From assembly GCF_000709345.1 (NCBI RefSeq), contig NZ_KL448323.1, positions 1,148,912 through 1,212,911 on the forward strand: a stretch of DNA of 64,000 bases, written 5' to 3'. The notes under the pieces are model-generated. The model had not been told where the DNA came from and did not search any database. It saw only the letters and a program-made list of their open reading frames with translations. Positions within the stretch are counted from its first letter, which is position 1, and each line of letters starts with the position of its first letter. This DNA comes from Polaromonas glacialis (lineage in GTDB: Bacteria; Pseudomonadota; Gammaproteobacteria; Burkholderiales; Burkholderiaceae_C). Positions 46,486-56,764 of this stretch are shown here, one piece after another. The translations under genes and the position numbers were made by a program.

Positions 46486-47844
46486 TCAGTCGAGCGTGAC
46501 CGATTCCAGGCAGTCGGGCATGTGGCAGCTCCAGTGGAGTTCGCGCTCGATGCGCTGGCGCATGGCGTCGGCTGCGGCCGGCTCGCCATGGGTGATGAAG
46601 GTCTGGCGCGGCGCCGAGGTGAAGTGTCGCAGCCACCCGATGATTTCCGCGCCGTCCGCATGGGCCTACAGGCTGCCCAGCATGACCACTTCGGCGCGAA
46701 TCGGCACGTCCTTGCCGAAGATGCGCACCGTCTGTGCGCCGCCGGCGATGGTGGCGCCGCGCGTGCCGCCAGCCTGGTAGCCGGCGAACAGGAGGGTGTT
46801 TCGCTTGTCCGGGCCAAACGCCTTGATATGGTGCAGCACCCGCCCGCCGGTGGCCATGCCGCTGGCCGAGATGATGACCATCGGCCCGCGTCGCGCATTG
46901 AGCAGGCGCGACTCCTCGGCCGTGTGAACAATCTGGGCGGTGTGCGCCATGGCCCGGCATTGCGCCGCCGTCAGCCGCAGCTCGTCGCGGTGGCGCTCAT
47001 AGACCTGCGTGGCGTTGGCGGCCATGGAACTGTTCAGGTAAACCGGCAGGTCATGGATGACGCCCTGCGCCTTGAGCAGGTGGATGCAGTAAAGCAGGCT
47101 TTGCGCACGACCGACGGCAAACGCCGGGATCACCACCACGCCGCCGCGCGCCGCCGTGCGGTTGATGACATGGGCCAGTTCCAGCAGCACGTCGGTCTGT
47201 TTGTGCAGGCGGTCGCCGTAGGTGGATTCGACCACCAGGTAGTCGGCGCCGTCCATGGGCGTGGGTCCGGCCAGCACCAGGTCGTTGGGCCGGCCGATGT
47301 CGCCGGAAAACAAAATGGAGCGCGTGCCGTTGTCCAGCCGGACAAATGACGAGCCGGGCATGTGGCCCGACGGCGCCAGCGTCGCCGTCAAGCCTTCGGC
47401 AGGCAGCCATTCGGTGCGGTAGCCGACGGGCTCGAACAGCTTGAGGCAGCGCTGGGCATCGCCCCGGGTGTAGAGCGGCAGCGCTGGCGCGTGCCTGGAC
47501 AGCTTGTGCCGGTTCAGGTACTCGGCTTCCTCTTCGAGCAGGTAGCCGCAGTCGGGCAGCAGGATGCCGCACAGGTCTGCGGTCGCCGGGCTGCAATACA
47601 CCTTTCCCCTGAAGCCCTGCCGGGCGAGCAGCGGCAGGTAGCCGCTGTGGTCGATGTGCGCATGGGTAAGGATGACCGCGTCGATGCTGGCCGGATCGAC
47701 CGGCATTGGCGTCCAGTTTCGCAGGCGCAACTGCTTGTAGCCCTGGAACAGCCCGCAATCGACCAGCACGCTGGTCGGGCCCTGCCGAAGCAGGTACTTG
47801 GAACCGGTGACGGTGCCGGTCGCACCCAGGAACTGGAGTTGCAT
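46486..47844 (-). pseudogene. MBL-fold/beta-CASP RNase gene with in-frame amber stop
   Basis: Metallo-beta-lactamase RNA nuclease of the YSH1/CPSF type. From ATG 47844 the reading frame has TGTVTGSKYLLRQGPTSVLV, the metal motif ILTHAHIDHSGYLPLL, SGDIGRPNDL, the beta-CASP region VVIPAFAVGRAQSLL and ISASGMATGGRVLHH. At codon 393 (46666-46668) a TAG interrupts the conserved LGSLSAHAD motif: the frame reads GSL-stop-AHADG. Beyond it the frame stays open for about 60 codons with FITHGEPAAADAMRQRIERE and ends at a TGA (46486-46488), keeping motifs B (AHAD) and C (THGE). TCG to TAG would explain it. The truncated 392-aa product would lack both motifs and should be inactive unless the amber is suppressed. 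Confidence 0.85.
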
Positions 47845-47877
47845 GCGCGAGTTTAGGAAGCCCGGCAATGCTCCGGC

Positions 47878-47891
47878 TTGATGTGCATCAA
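47878..47891. promoter_or_regulatory. perfect FNR/ANR box
   Basis: TTGATGTGCATCAA again matches all fixed bases and is identical to the box at 44337. It lies between the divergent MBL gene and the DsbA-like gene. A start site 41.5 bases to the right (about 47926) leaves room for a leader before ATG 47992. For the leftward MBL gene the box is only 34 bases before the ATG, which is too close for standard class II geometry. Confidence 0.75.
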
Positions 47892-47991
47892 GTCCATTGG
47901 ACGGTGGACAATGCTTGAATATTCATATCCGCATAAAACCAGCAAACCGGCCTTTCCCTGGCTGGCTGGCCCTGAATTGCGGCAAAAACCT

Positions 47992-48660
47992 ATGACCACC
48001 TTCCTCAAGATCGACTTTGTTTCCGACGTTTCATGCCCCTGGTGCGCCATCGGCCTGAAGGCGCTCGACCAGGCGCTGGCGCGCGTGGCCGGCGACATCA
48101 CGGCCGAGCTGCACTTCCAGCCTTTCGAACTCAATCCGAAGATGGCGCCCGAGGGCCAGGAAATCACCGAGCACATCACCCAAAAGTACGGCATCACGCC
48201 CGAGCAGGCCGATGTCAACCGGGAAAACATCCGCCAGCGCGGTGAAAAGGTCGGCTTTGCCTTCAGCCGGGCGGACCAGCCTGGCGGCGGGCGCAGCCGC
48301 ATCTACAACACTTTTGACGCCCACCGCCTGCTGCACTGGGCCGGGCTTCAGGGCGGCGGCGTGCAAAAGACGTTAAAAGAAGGCCTGCTCAAGGCCTACT
48401 TCACCGATGGCCAGAGTCCTGCTTCGCATGAGGTGCTGGTCCGGGTGGCCAGTGAAAGCGGCCTCGACCCGGTCCAGGCCGCCGAGATACTGGCCAGCCA
48501 GGCCTATGCCAAGCAAGTGCGTGAGCGTGAGTCGTTCTACCTGAGCCAGGGAGTCCATTCGGTGCCAGCGGTCATCATCAACGACCGCCACCTGATTTCC
48601 GGCGGCCAGCCGGTCGAGGTGTTCGAGCAGGCGCTGCGCCAGATTGCAGCGGCGGGCTGA
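47992..48660 (+). CDS. DsbA-family (FrnE-like) oxidoreductase
   Basis: A 222-aa thioredoxin-fold protein of the FrnE/2-hydroxychromene isomerase-like DsbA group. The redox motif is VSDVSCPWCAIG (Cys15-Pro-Trp-Cys18), then FQPFELNPKMAPEGQEITEH, a helical insert, and the cis-proline block GVHSVPAVIINDRHLISGGQ. No signal peptide precedes MTTFLKIDFVSD, so it is cytoplasmic. Probably controlled by the FNR box at 47878. Substrates are not indicated by the neighbourhood. Confidence 0.9.
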   Translation: MTTFLKIDFVSDVSCPWCAIGLKALDQALARVAGDITAELHFQPFELNPKMAPEGQEITEHITQKYGITPEQADVNRENIRQRGEKVGFAFSRADQPGGGRSRIYNTFDAHRLLHWAGLQGGGVQKTLKEGLLKAYFTDGQSPASHEVLVRVASESGLDPVQAAEILASQAYAKQVRERESFYLSQGVHSVPAVIINDRHLISGGQPVEVFEQALRQIAAAG

Positions 48661-49011
48661 TTCCCCTGCGCGTTAGCCCGGCGGCTTCGTCCGGAACTTG
48701 ACACCTGACCCGAACTGCTTCGATTTTGATAGCTGTATATGCATGGTGGGCGTGCGGAAACTGCTATTTTTTATCACAAATGCTGGCTTCAACCGGCACG
48801 CGTGCCGCCATCGGCTGGATGCTGTCTGCAACGGCGCAACGGTTTTCGCCTACAGCGCTGTCTGTGCTTGCCTGACCAAACCTGTTTTTCACCCAGGCGA
48901 TCATGGGCCTTGCCCTGAAACGCGCCGCTGAACGGTTTCCCCTTCCGGGCATTCAGCCACGGCGCCATTGGGCAAGCTTTTTTCAACCATGAACCTGACG
49001 GAGAACACACC
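48661..49011 (+). other. intergenic region with a family A repeat
   Basis: 351 bases without a credible gene; the open frames here have no family and poor ribosome sites. It holds the family A copy at 48716-48778. The last 40 bases include a ribosome site (GGAG) for the PA2169-like gene. No FNR-like box or clear promoter was recognised. Confidence 0.5.
48716..48778 (+). repeat. family A repeat
   Basis: GATTTTGATAGCTGTATATG, then CATGGTGGGCGTGCGGAAAC and TGCTATTTTTTATC. Same core and spacing as other copies. Confidence 0.6.
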
Positions 49012-49470
49012 ATGACAGCCAGCAACGATGACGTGATCAGCACGCTGAACGACCTGCTCGAATCCTGCCGCGACGGTGAATATGGATTCACCACCTCTGC
49101 CGAACACACCGAGACGGCCGACCTGAAAAGCCTGTTGACGCGCCACGCGGCCGAATGCCGCACCGCCGGCCAGGAACTGCAGGCGCTGGTCCGCCAGCTT
49201 GGCGGCGAGCCCGATGAAGGGGGTTCGATGTCTGGCGCGCTGCACCGCGGATGGGTGTCGGTGCGCGGCGTCCTGAGCGGCCACAGCGACCAGGCCATGC
49301 TCGATGAATGCGAACGCGGCGAGGATTCCGCCGTGGCGAGCTACCGCAAGGCGCTCAAGCAGGACCTGCCGCCGGCCATCCGCAATGCTGTCGAGAAGCA
49401 GGCCCAGGGCGCGCAGAAAAACCATGACGAGATCAAGGCCCTGCGCGATTCGTACAAAGCGCGGCACTGA
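49012..49470 (+). CDS. PA2169-family four-helix-bundle protein
   Basis: A 152-aa protein of the PA2169/DUF2383 type. Family members are ferritin-like four-helix bundles without proven function. The sequence begins DDVISTLNDLLESCRDGEYG and has FTTSAEHTETADLKSLLTRH, and further helices RAVLSG-like HSDQAMLDECERGEDSAVAS and KNHDEIKALRDSYKA. It lies at the edge of the low-oxygen cluster and is followed by a strong terminator, so it is likely monocistronic. The upstream ribosome site is GGAG. Confidence 0.85.
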   Translation: MTASNDDVISTLNDLLESCRDGEYGFTTSAEHTETADLKSLLTRHAAECRTAGQELQALVRQLGGEPDEGGSMSGALHRGWVSVRGVLSGHSDQAMLDECERGEDSAVASYRKALKQDLPPAIRNAVEKQAQGAQKNHDEIKALRDSYKARH

Positions 49471-49522
49471 GCTGGCTGGCATTTTTGAGTTTGCCTGCCG
49501 CATCTAACCGTGCGGCAAGCCG

Positions 49523-49561
49523 GGGCTGCAGCGGGATCTTTCCGCTGCAGCCCTCTTTTTT
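49523..49561 (+). terminator. intrinsic terminator after PA2169-like gene
   Basis: GGGCTGCAGCGG and CCGCTGCAGCCC form a perfect 12-bp stem around seven bases, followed by TCTTTTTT. Confidence 0.9.
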
Positions 49562-49575
49562 GGCGACGGATTCCG

Positions 49576-49899
49576 CTAATTTGCCAGATCGCCCGCACAG
49601 CTGACCTGTGCGTCAAACTGCGTTCCCTGCCGTGAATAATCGCTGTCGGTCACGCTGCAGCCGGAAACCATTTCCACCGCTTTCTGAAGCGACGCCTTGG
49701 CCGCCGGCGTTCCTGCCAGGATTTTCTGACTTCCGGGGGCGCTGGCCGTCCAGGTGCTTTCGGTGATCTGCCTGACGAGGTAGGATTCGCCGCCCAGCGT
49801 CACGCTGCGTGCGGGCGGCCCCCCGGTTTCGGCAAGCATGGCGCAGCCGCCCATTCCAAGGCTGACGGCCGCCAGCACCAAGGCGTCACGCGGTTTCAT
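49576..49899 (-). CDS. small putative lipoprotein, unknown
   Basis: A 107-aa product with signal peptide MKPRDALVLAAVSLGMGGCA and lipobox-like GMGGC (Cys19). The mature part is polar (LGGESYLVRQITESTWTASA) with two further cysteines (VSGCSVTDSD, VSCAGDL) that could pair. No family recognised. Its start overlaps the stop of the upstream small lipoprotein gene by a few bases (49896-49899), so they form a two-gene unit. Confidence 0.6.
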   Translation of the reverse strand: MKPRDALVLAAVSLGMGGCAMLAETGGPPARSVTLGGESYLVRQITESTWTASAPGSQKILAGTPAAKASLQKAVEMVSGCSVTDSDYSRQGTQFDAQVSCAGDLAN

Positions 49900-50093
49900 G
49901 AATGGCTTGCGTTGACCGGCATTGCGGCCACTGGCTGATGCCCTGCAAGGGTTTGCGGCAAGCCGTGGCGTACGGCTTCCTGTGCCTTGGGTGTGGGCAC
50001 CATGGGGTTGGGCGTCGGCAGCTTGGCATCGGGACAGCCTGAAAGCAGCAGGGCCGCGCAGGCCAGTGGCAGCACTAAAAAAAGGCGTTTCAT
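49896..50093 (-). CDS. very small putative lipoprotein, unknown
   Basis: A 65-aa product with a clear lipoprotein signal (MKRLFLVLPLACAALLLSGC, Cys20) and a short Pro-rich mature part (PDAKLPTPNPMVPTPKAQEA). Function unknown. The TGA overlaps the ATG of the downstream gene, so translation is probably coupled. Confidence 0.6.
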   Translation of the reverse strand: MKRLFLVLPLACAALLLSGCPDAKLPTPNPMVPTPKAQEAVRHGLPQTLAGHQPVAAMPVNASHS

Positions 50094-50316
50094 CGGGTTC
50101 TCCAGGCGCAGACTTTCTGCAGTGGCAAATCATAGGCGGTCACTTGCTGCCCGGCCATCAGGCGCGGCCATGTTGCGGCCAAGGCCTACAAGCAAATCCG
50201 TGCGACAGGTCGGGCCCGTCGCGCATGTGGGTTGGGCGGAATCGTTGCCTTGAAACCTGCGTGGGCCAGCGGATGGTCCTTGACCCGCACCATCAGGCGC
50301 TTGCCCCTGCCGGGCT

Positions 50317-51264
50317 TTACGCGGCCTTGCGGCGGCCGGGGGAGTGCGGGGACGTGTCGTCGGTCCCGTCAGGCGCTGGCGCTTCTTTCTTGCCAGGCAA
50401 GGCCCGTGCCCGGGATTTTCCCCTGGAGCCATCGCCATCGGGCGGGGCATCTGCGCCGTCGCCCTTGCGCAGGCTGCGCTGCAGCAGGTCGCTCAGGTCC
50501 AGGACCTGCGCGCCGAAAGGAATCGCTTCCTCCGCAGCAGCTTCGGGCTGCACCACGGGTTGCAGCTCGCCGGCCCTGACCTTGCGCTCGACCAGCGCGA
50601 GGATTTCCTCCTTGAACGAATCGCTGAACTGGTGCGGGTCCCATTTGCCGCTCATGTCGTCGATCAATGCCTTGGCCATGGCCAGTTCCTTGTCGCTGAC
50701 GCCGGCCGCTTTCGGGCCAACGGGCGGCAGGTCCAGGTCTTCCCAGGGGCGGATTTCATCGCCCCAGCGCAGCAGGTTCAGCACCAGGCCCTGACCCGAC
50801 GGCACCAGCGCTGCCAGATGCTGCTTGTTTTGCAGCACCACCCGCGCCACGCCGACGCGCCGGGACTGCAGCAAGGCATCGCGCAGCAGCGCATAAACTT
50901 TTTCGCCCTTGTTGATCGGCTCCAGGTAATACGGCCGTTCCAGGTAAACGAAGGGAATCTGGGTGTTGGGCACAAAGCTGTCAATCGCGATGGTCTGCGT
51001 CGTCTTCGGGTAGGCGGCGCGGATTTCCTCGTCGGTCAGCACCACGTAGCGGCCCTTTTCGTATTCGATGCCCTTGATGACGTTTTCGGCCTCGATGGCC
51101 TCGCCGGTGGCCTTGTTGATGCGCCGGTAGCCCACCGGGTCCAGCGTGCGCTTGTCCAGCCAGTCAAAATCCAGGCCGGTGTCTACCGTGGCCGGATGCA
51201 GGGCCACCGGGATATGCACCAGCCCGAAGCTGATGGCGCCTTTCCAGACAGCGCGTGTCGCCAT
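50317..51264 (-). CDS. ku: Ku protein, non-homologous end joining
   Basis: Bacterial Ku homodimer subunit that binds DNA ends and recruits LigD. 315 aa. It begins ATRAVWKGAISFGLVHIPVA, and carries the family blocks YVVLTDEEIRAAYPKTTQTI, FVYLERPYYLEPINKGEKVY and ALVPSGQGLVLNLLRWGDEI. The tail (about 255-315) is basic and disordered, as in many Ku proteins, and could bind DNA. No ligD gene is in the window; it may lie elsewhere. The next gene upstream is a PfpI-like gene, close by and in the same direction. Confidence 0.95.
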   Translation of the reverse strand: MATRAVWKGAISFGLVHIPVALHPATVDTGLDFDWLDKRTLDPVGYRRINKATGEAIEAENVIKGIEYEKGRYVVLTDEEIRAAYPKTTQTIAIDSFVPNTQIPFVYLERPYYLEPINKGEKVYALLRDALLQSRRVGVARVVLQNKQHLAALVPSGQGLVLNLLRWGDEIRPWEDLDLPPVGPKAAGVSDKELAMAKALIDDMSGKWDPHQFSDSFKEEILALVERKVRAGELQPVVQPEAAAEEAIPFGAQVLDLSDLLQRSLRKGDGADAPPDGDGSRGKSRARALPGKKEAPAPDGTDDTSPHSPGRRKAA

Positions 51265-51266
51265 GT

Positions 51267-51881
51267 TCAGCCGCCTTCACCGGCAGAAGAGGGGATGTCG
51301 TCTGCCGTGCCACGGATGTGCTGGCGCGTGCGCTGGGCCAGGATGCCCTTGAAGGCCGCATTGAAGGCGGGAATGTCCTCGGGCGTGCGGCTGCTGACCC
51401 AGTTGCGGTCCACCACGGCCTTTTCATCGACCCAGTGCGCGCCGGCTTTTTCAAGGTCTTGCTTCACGTCGGGCGAACTGGTCATCTTGCGGCCCCGCAC
51501 CAGGCCGGCCGAGATCAGCAGCCAGGGCGCATGGCAGATCACGGCAATCGGCTTGCCCTGCGCGTCGATCTGCCGGACCAGCGCCTGCGCGTCGGCATTG
51601 TCCCGCAGGCGCCTGGCATTGACTTCCCCGCCGGGCAGCAAGAGCGCATCGAACTCGTCGGCCGTGACCTGCTTGAAGGTCGTGTCCACATCGAACAGGT
51701 CGCCCGGCTGGTCATGGTGGACACCGCGAACCTGGCCGGTTTTATCGGACAGCATGCGGATGATCACGCCTGATTCTTCAAGCGCCGCGCGCGGACCGGT
51801 CATCTCTGACTGCTCGAAGCCGTCGCTCAGCACAATGCCAATGCAAAGGCCGCCCAACTGGTGTTGCGGTGGGTTGGACAT
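51267..51881 (-). CDS. PfpI/DJ-1-type class I glutamine amidotransferase-like protein
   Basis: A 204-aa protein of the PfpI/YhbO/DJ-1 superfamily. ATG 51881 follows GAGGAA. Features: GIVLSDGFEQSEMTGPRAAL with the conserved Glu, LLLPGGEVNARRLRDNADAQ, and the nucleophile elbow AVICHAPWLLISAG. Members act as deglycases, chaperones or proteases; the exact activity is not settled by sequence. It ends two bases before ku begins, so the two are probably cotranscribed and may share a stress role. Confidence 0.88.
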   Translation of the reverse strand: MSNPPQHQLGGLCIGIVLSDGFEQSEMTGPRAALEESGVIIRMLSDKTGQVRGVHHDQPGDLFDVDTTFKQVTADEFDALLLPGGEVNARRLRDNADAQALVRQIDAQGKPIAVICHAPWLLISAGLVRGRKMTSSPDVKQDLEKAGAHWVDEKAVVDRNWVSSRTPEDIPAFNAAFKGILAQRTRQHIRGTADDIPSSAGEGG

Positions 51882-52088
51882 GGATTCCTCACATCTTGAA
51901 CATGGCCTGACTTTGATCCGCGCCATCCTTGCCGTTTGTCGGCGCGCCGGGGTCCGTGGCGTAGGAGAAAAGCGCAAATGCAGCCCGCGCAGGCCCAGGA
52001 GGCGCACTGCGCGAACGATCGGGTTTATCCTAGCGCGACGCCCTGCGCGTACGACCACAATCACCTCTTTTACCCACCGGGAGACCCC

Positions 52089-52568
52089 ATGATTCCACGC
52101 CGCCAAGCCCTTCGCCTTTCCCTTGCCACGCTGACCGTGTCGGCGCTTGCCGTCATCAGCGGCTGCGGCATGATGAAACCGTCATCGACCGCCATGCCGG
52201 GCGCCAGCATGGTGGCCCTGAGCACCCAGCTGCGCGCCGCCAACGAGGTGCCGCCCAATGCCAGCCAGGCCACCGGAACCGTCGATGCCGTGCTCAACAA
52301 GGACACCAACCTGCTGCGCTGGAAGGTCAACTACACCGGCCTGAGCGGCCCCGTCACGGGTGCGCATTTTCATGGTCCGGCCGCCGTTGGCGCCAATGCC
52401 GGCGTGGTACTGCCGTGGCCCGGCCCCGTCACCAGCCCGATGGAAGGCAGCGCCACCCTGACGCCTGCGCAAGTGGCCGAACTGGTCGCCGGCCGCTGGT
52501 ATGCCAACATTCACACCGCCGCCAACCCGGGCGGCGAAATCCGGGGCCAGATGATGGTGCGCAACTGA
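52089..52568 (+). CDS. CHRD-domain lipoprotein
   Basis: A 159-aa precursor with signal and lipobox AVISGC (Cys26). The mature part is one CHRD domain (about 40-159): LSTQLRAANEVPPNASQATG, GAHFHGPAAVGANAGVV and GRWYANIHTAANPGGEIRGQ. CHRD was first seen in chordin; bacterial roles are unknown. Apparently a single-gene unit: a 207-base gap precedes it and a family A repeat follows. Confidence 0.85.
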   Translation: MIPRRQALRLSLATLTVSALAVISGCGMMKPSSTAMPGASMVALSTQLRAANEVPPNASQATGTVDAVLNKDTNLLRWKVNYTGLSGPVTGAHFHGPAAVGANAGVVLPWPGPVTSPMEGSATLTPAQVAELVAGRWYANIHTAANPGGEIRGQMMVRN

Positions 52569-52577
52569 TCCTTGATC

Positions 52578-52650
52578 TTTTAGCTTGCTATTGTTTACAT
52601 AGCTGACTATGCAAGCTGGATTTGCGCAAAAGGTTTGTTTTGCTTGAAAT
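52578..52650 (+). repeat. family A repeat, divergent copy
   Basis: TAGCTTGCTATTGTTTACAT, then AGCTGACTATGCAAGCTGGA and TTTGCGCAAAAGG. The core is recognisable, but the spacing is altered. Confidence 0.5.
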
Positions 52651-52827
52651 TGAGTCACTGCCTGCGCATGCTTGAAACGTTTTTTCTTCCCTTTGTCATG
52701 GTGGGCTCGACCTTCCATGACAATTTTCTGCAATGGCTTGACAACCTGCCCAATCCCCCAATATCGGAGCCTACATGCCGGGTCTGGCCGTCAGGCCCGC
52801 TGTTTTCAACCGTACCGGAGACCCGCC

Positions 52828-53295
52828 ATGGCATTGCAGGAACAACATGAACTCGACCAGCAACTGGCGCAGTTCCGCCTGGCATTCGACAGTGGCGGCC
52901 TGTATGGCGCGCTGCGCTACCTGAACGCCCGCACCCCCTTTCGCTACACCGCGATCTACCGGCTGGACGGGCAGATGATGCGCAACATCTATCTGTACGA
53001 CCGGCAGGGCGAGAACCCGACCAGCCTGGCCGAAGTCCCGCTGGGCGACAGTTTTTGCCAGTTCGTGATGCGCGACAACGGCTTCAACACGGCCAATTCG
53101 GCCAACGATGCGCGGCTGCTCGGCCATCCCTACCGGGGCGTCCTGAATTCGTATTTCGGCCTTCCGCTGTCGCGCAAGCCCGGCACCATCTATGGCACCT
53201 TGTGCCATTTCGACGTCGAACCCATGATGATTCCCGACGGCGAGATCCCCTTGCTTGAAGCGGTCAGCCCGGTGCTGATGGACCAGCTCGACTGA
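52828..53295 (+). CDS. GAF-domain protein
   Basis: A 155-aa single GAF-like sensor domain. It starts ALQEQHELDQQLAQFRLAFD after GGAG at the right spacing. The central part reads FRYTAIYRLDGQMMRNIYLY, GDSFCQFVMRDNGFNTANSA and GVLNSYFGLPLSRKPGTIYG with CHFD. No output domain is fused, so it may be a stand-alone ligand sensor or redox enzyme of the fRMsr type. The cysteines (two) do not match the full fRMsr set with certainty, so the function is open. Confidence 0.75.
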   Translation: MALQEQHELDQQLAQFRLAFDSGGLYGALRYLNARTPFRYTAIYRLDGQMMRNIYLYDRQGENPTSLAEVPLGDSFCQFVMRDNGFNTANSANDARLLGHPYRGVLNSYFGLPLSRKPGTIYGTLCHFDVEPMMIPDGEIPLLEAVSPVLMDQLD

Positions 53296-53478
53296 CGGCT
53301 AGCCCTCCCTTGGCGCCTGAAATCGCTTCGCGCGGGGCTGCATGGGCTTTCATTTCCAGGGCGTATGCCATCGCAGTCTGACCCTGATGCGGTTAAAACC
53401 TTAAAATCGCGGGTTAAGCAAAAATCGCAGGCGTTGCCATTCGGCAGTCCGCGCGATTTCAACCAAGAATCGCCCGCC

Positions 53479-55869
<2,391 letters not shown>

Positions 55870-55887
55870 AGCGCCCTGCATTTCAAG

Positions 55888-55930
55888 AGGCCCTGCGTGT
55901 CCGAGGATGCGCAGGGCCTTTCTGTTTTTA
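55888..55930 (+). terminator. intrinsic terminator after ygiQ
   Basis: AGGCCCTGCG and CGCAGGGCCT form a 10-bp stem with a 12-base loop, followed by TTCTGTTTTT. Confidence 0.85.
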
Positions 55931-55937
55931 AGCCGAA

Positions 55938-55992
55938 TTGCCCTTTTGCGCAGGATCCGTCAGCACGGATAGCTATCGATTCAGTAGCAGGC
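55938..55992 (-). repeat. family A repeat at the 3' end of the CSD-DUF1294 gene
   Basis: Minus-strand GCCTGCTACTGAATCGATAG, then CTATCCGTGCTGACGGATCC and TGCGCAAAAGGG. The core codes the last residues (LLNR) and the TAG stop of the protein read on the minus strand. Confidence 0.7.
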
Positions 55993-56662
55993 TTTGCAGT
56001 TGCGGGCTGAAGAGAAAGCCAGCCAGCACGAGGCAGTGAAGCGCCACGGTCGCCCAATACGCGGCAAGAAACGAAGCTTTGCTCGATTTGTGCCGCAGCA
56101 GCGCTTGCGCCCACCATGCGCCAGGCCAGCCCCCCAGCAAGGCGAGCAGATGCAGCGTGTTTTCAGGCGTGCGCCACTGGCCGGTTTGCGCCGCATGCTT
56201 GTCAACCCAGTACATGAAAAATGTTGCCAGGTTCAGCAGCAGCGCGATGGGCAGCGCCATGGCTGGCAAGCGGCCGGCCCGGATTTCCCAGCCCAGCAGC
56301 ACGGCCCAGCCGAGCATCAGCAGCAGCGCGGGAGCGGCCGGCCTGGACGGCACCGTGCGATTCAAGGTCCGGTTGCGGGTGGTCGTGCGACTTTGGGCTG
56401 GAGTTGGCGTCATGGCTTCGCGTGCATTCGTGCGCCTGGGTGGCGCGTCCTGCAAGGACAACGGCGCCTGAACCGACATGGCGCGCGGTCCCTTGCCGCC
56501 CACGTGGATTTCATCGAACGTCACCAGCATGCCTTCCTGTGGAGCGGCCGCACCCCGAAAGTCCTTGATATGGAAAAAAATGTCGGCCGGCGTATCCGGG
56601 CTGCGGATAAATCCGAAGGCGCGTGTACTGTCCCAGCGCACGACTTTCCCCTGTTTTTTCAT
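55973..56662 (-). CDS. cold shock domain-DUF1294 membrane protein
   Basis: A 229-aa fusion. The N-terminal cold-shock-like domain (about 1-66) reads KKQGKVVRWDSTRAFGFIRS with an RNP1-like AFGFIRS and DIFFHIKDF for RNP2. A basic linker with RTTTRNRTLNRTV follows, and then DUF1294 (about 115-229) with several hydrophobic helices and the block FMYWVDKHAAQTGQWRTPEN. This fusion is a known architecture of unknown role, suggesting a membrane-tethered RNA or DNA binder. ATG 56662 follows AGGGCC and not a strong ribosome site. The last codons and stop are formed by a family A repeat. Confidence 0.85.
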   Translation of the reverse strand: MKKQGKVVRWDSTRAFGFIRSPDTPADIFFHIKDFRGAAAPQEGMLVTFDEIHVGGKGPRAMSVQAPLSLQDAPPRRTNAREAMTPTPAQSRTTTRNRTLNRTVPSRPAAPALLLMLGWAVLLGWEIRAGRLPAMALPIALLLNLATFFMYWVDKHAAQTGQWRTPENTLHLLALLGGWPGAWWAQALLRHKSSKASFLAAYWATVALHCLVLAGFLFSPQLQSLLLNR

Positions 56663-56764
56663 GTGGCCCTGATGGATTTCTGGTCGGAACCAGGCGACGT
56701 TTTCGCCTGGAATCAAGAAGGTTAACAGGCCGGCTTGATCCGGTTCCAGTCATCACCAACCGCC

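Noticed and set aside
46334..46960. 208-codon frame overlapping the broken MBL gene
   Set aside because: It lies in a different frame from the MBL motifs and lacks any family; the AHAD and THGE motifs fall in the frame interrupted by the amber codon.
48698..48931. 77-codon frame before the PA2169-like gene
   Set aside because: Overlaps a family A repeat and has no family or ribosome site.
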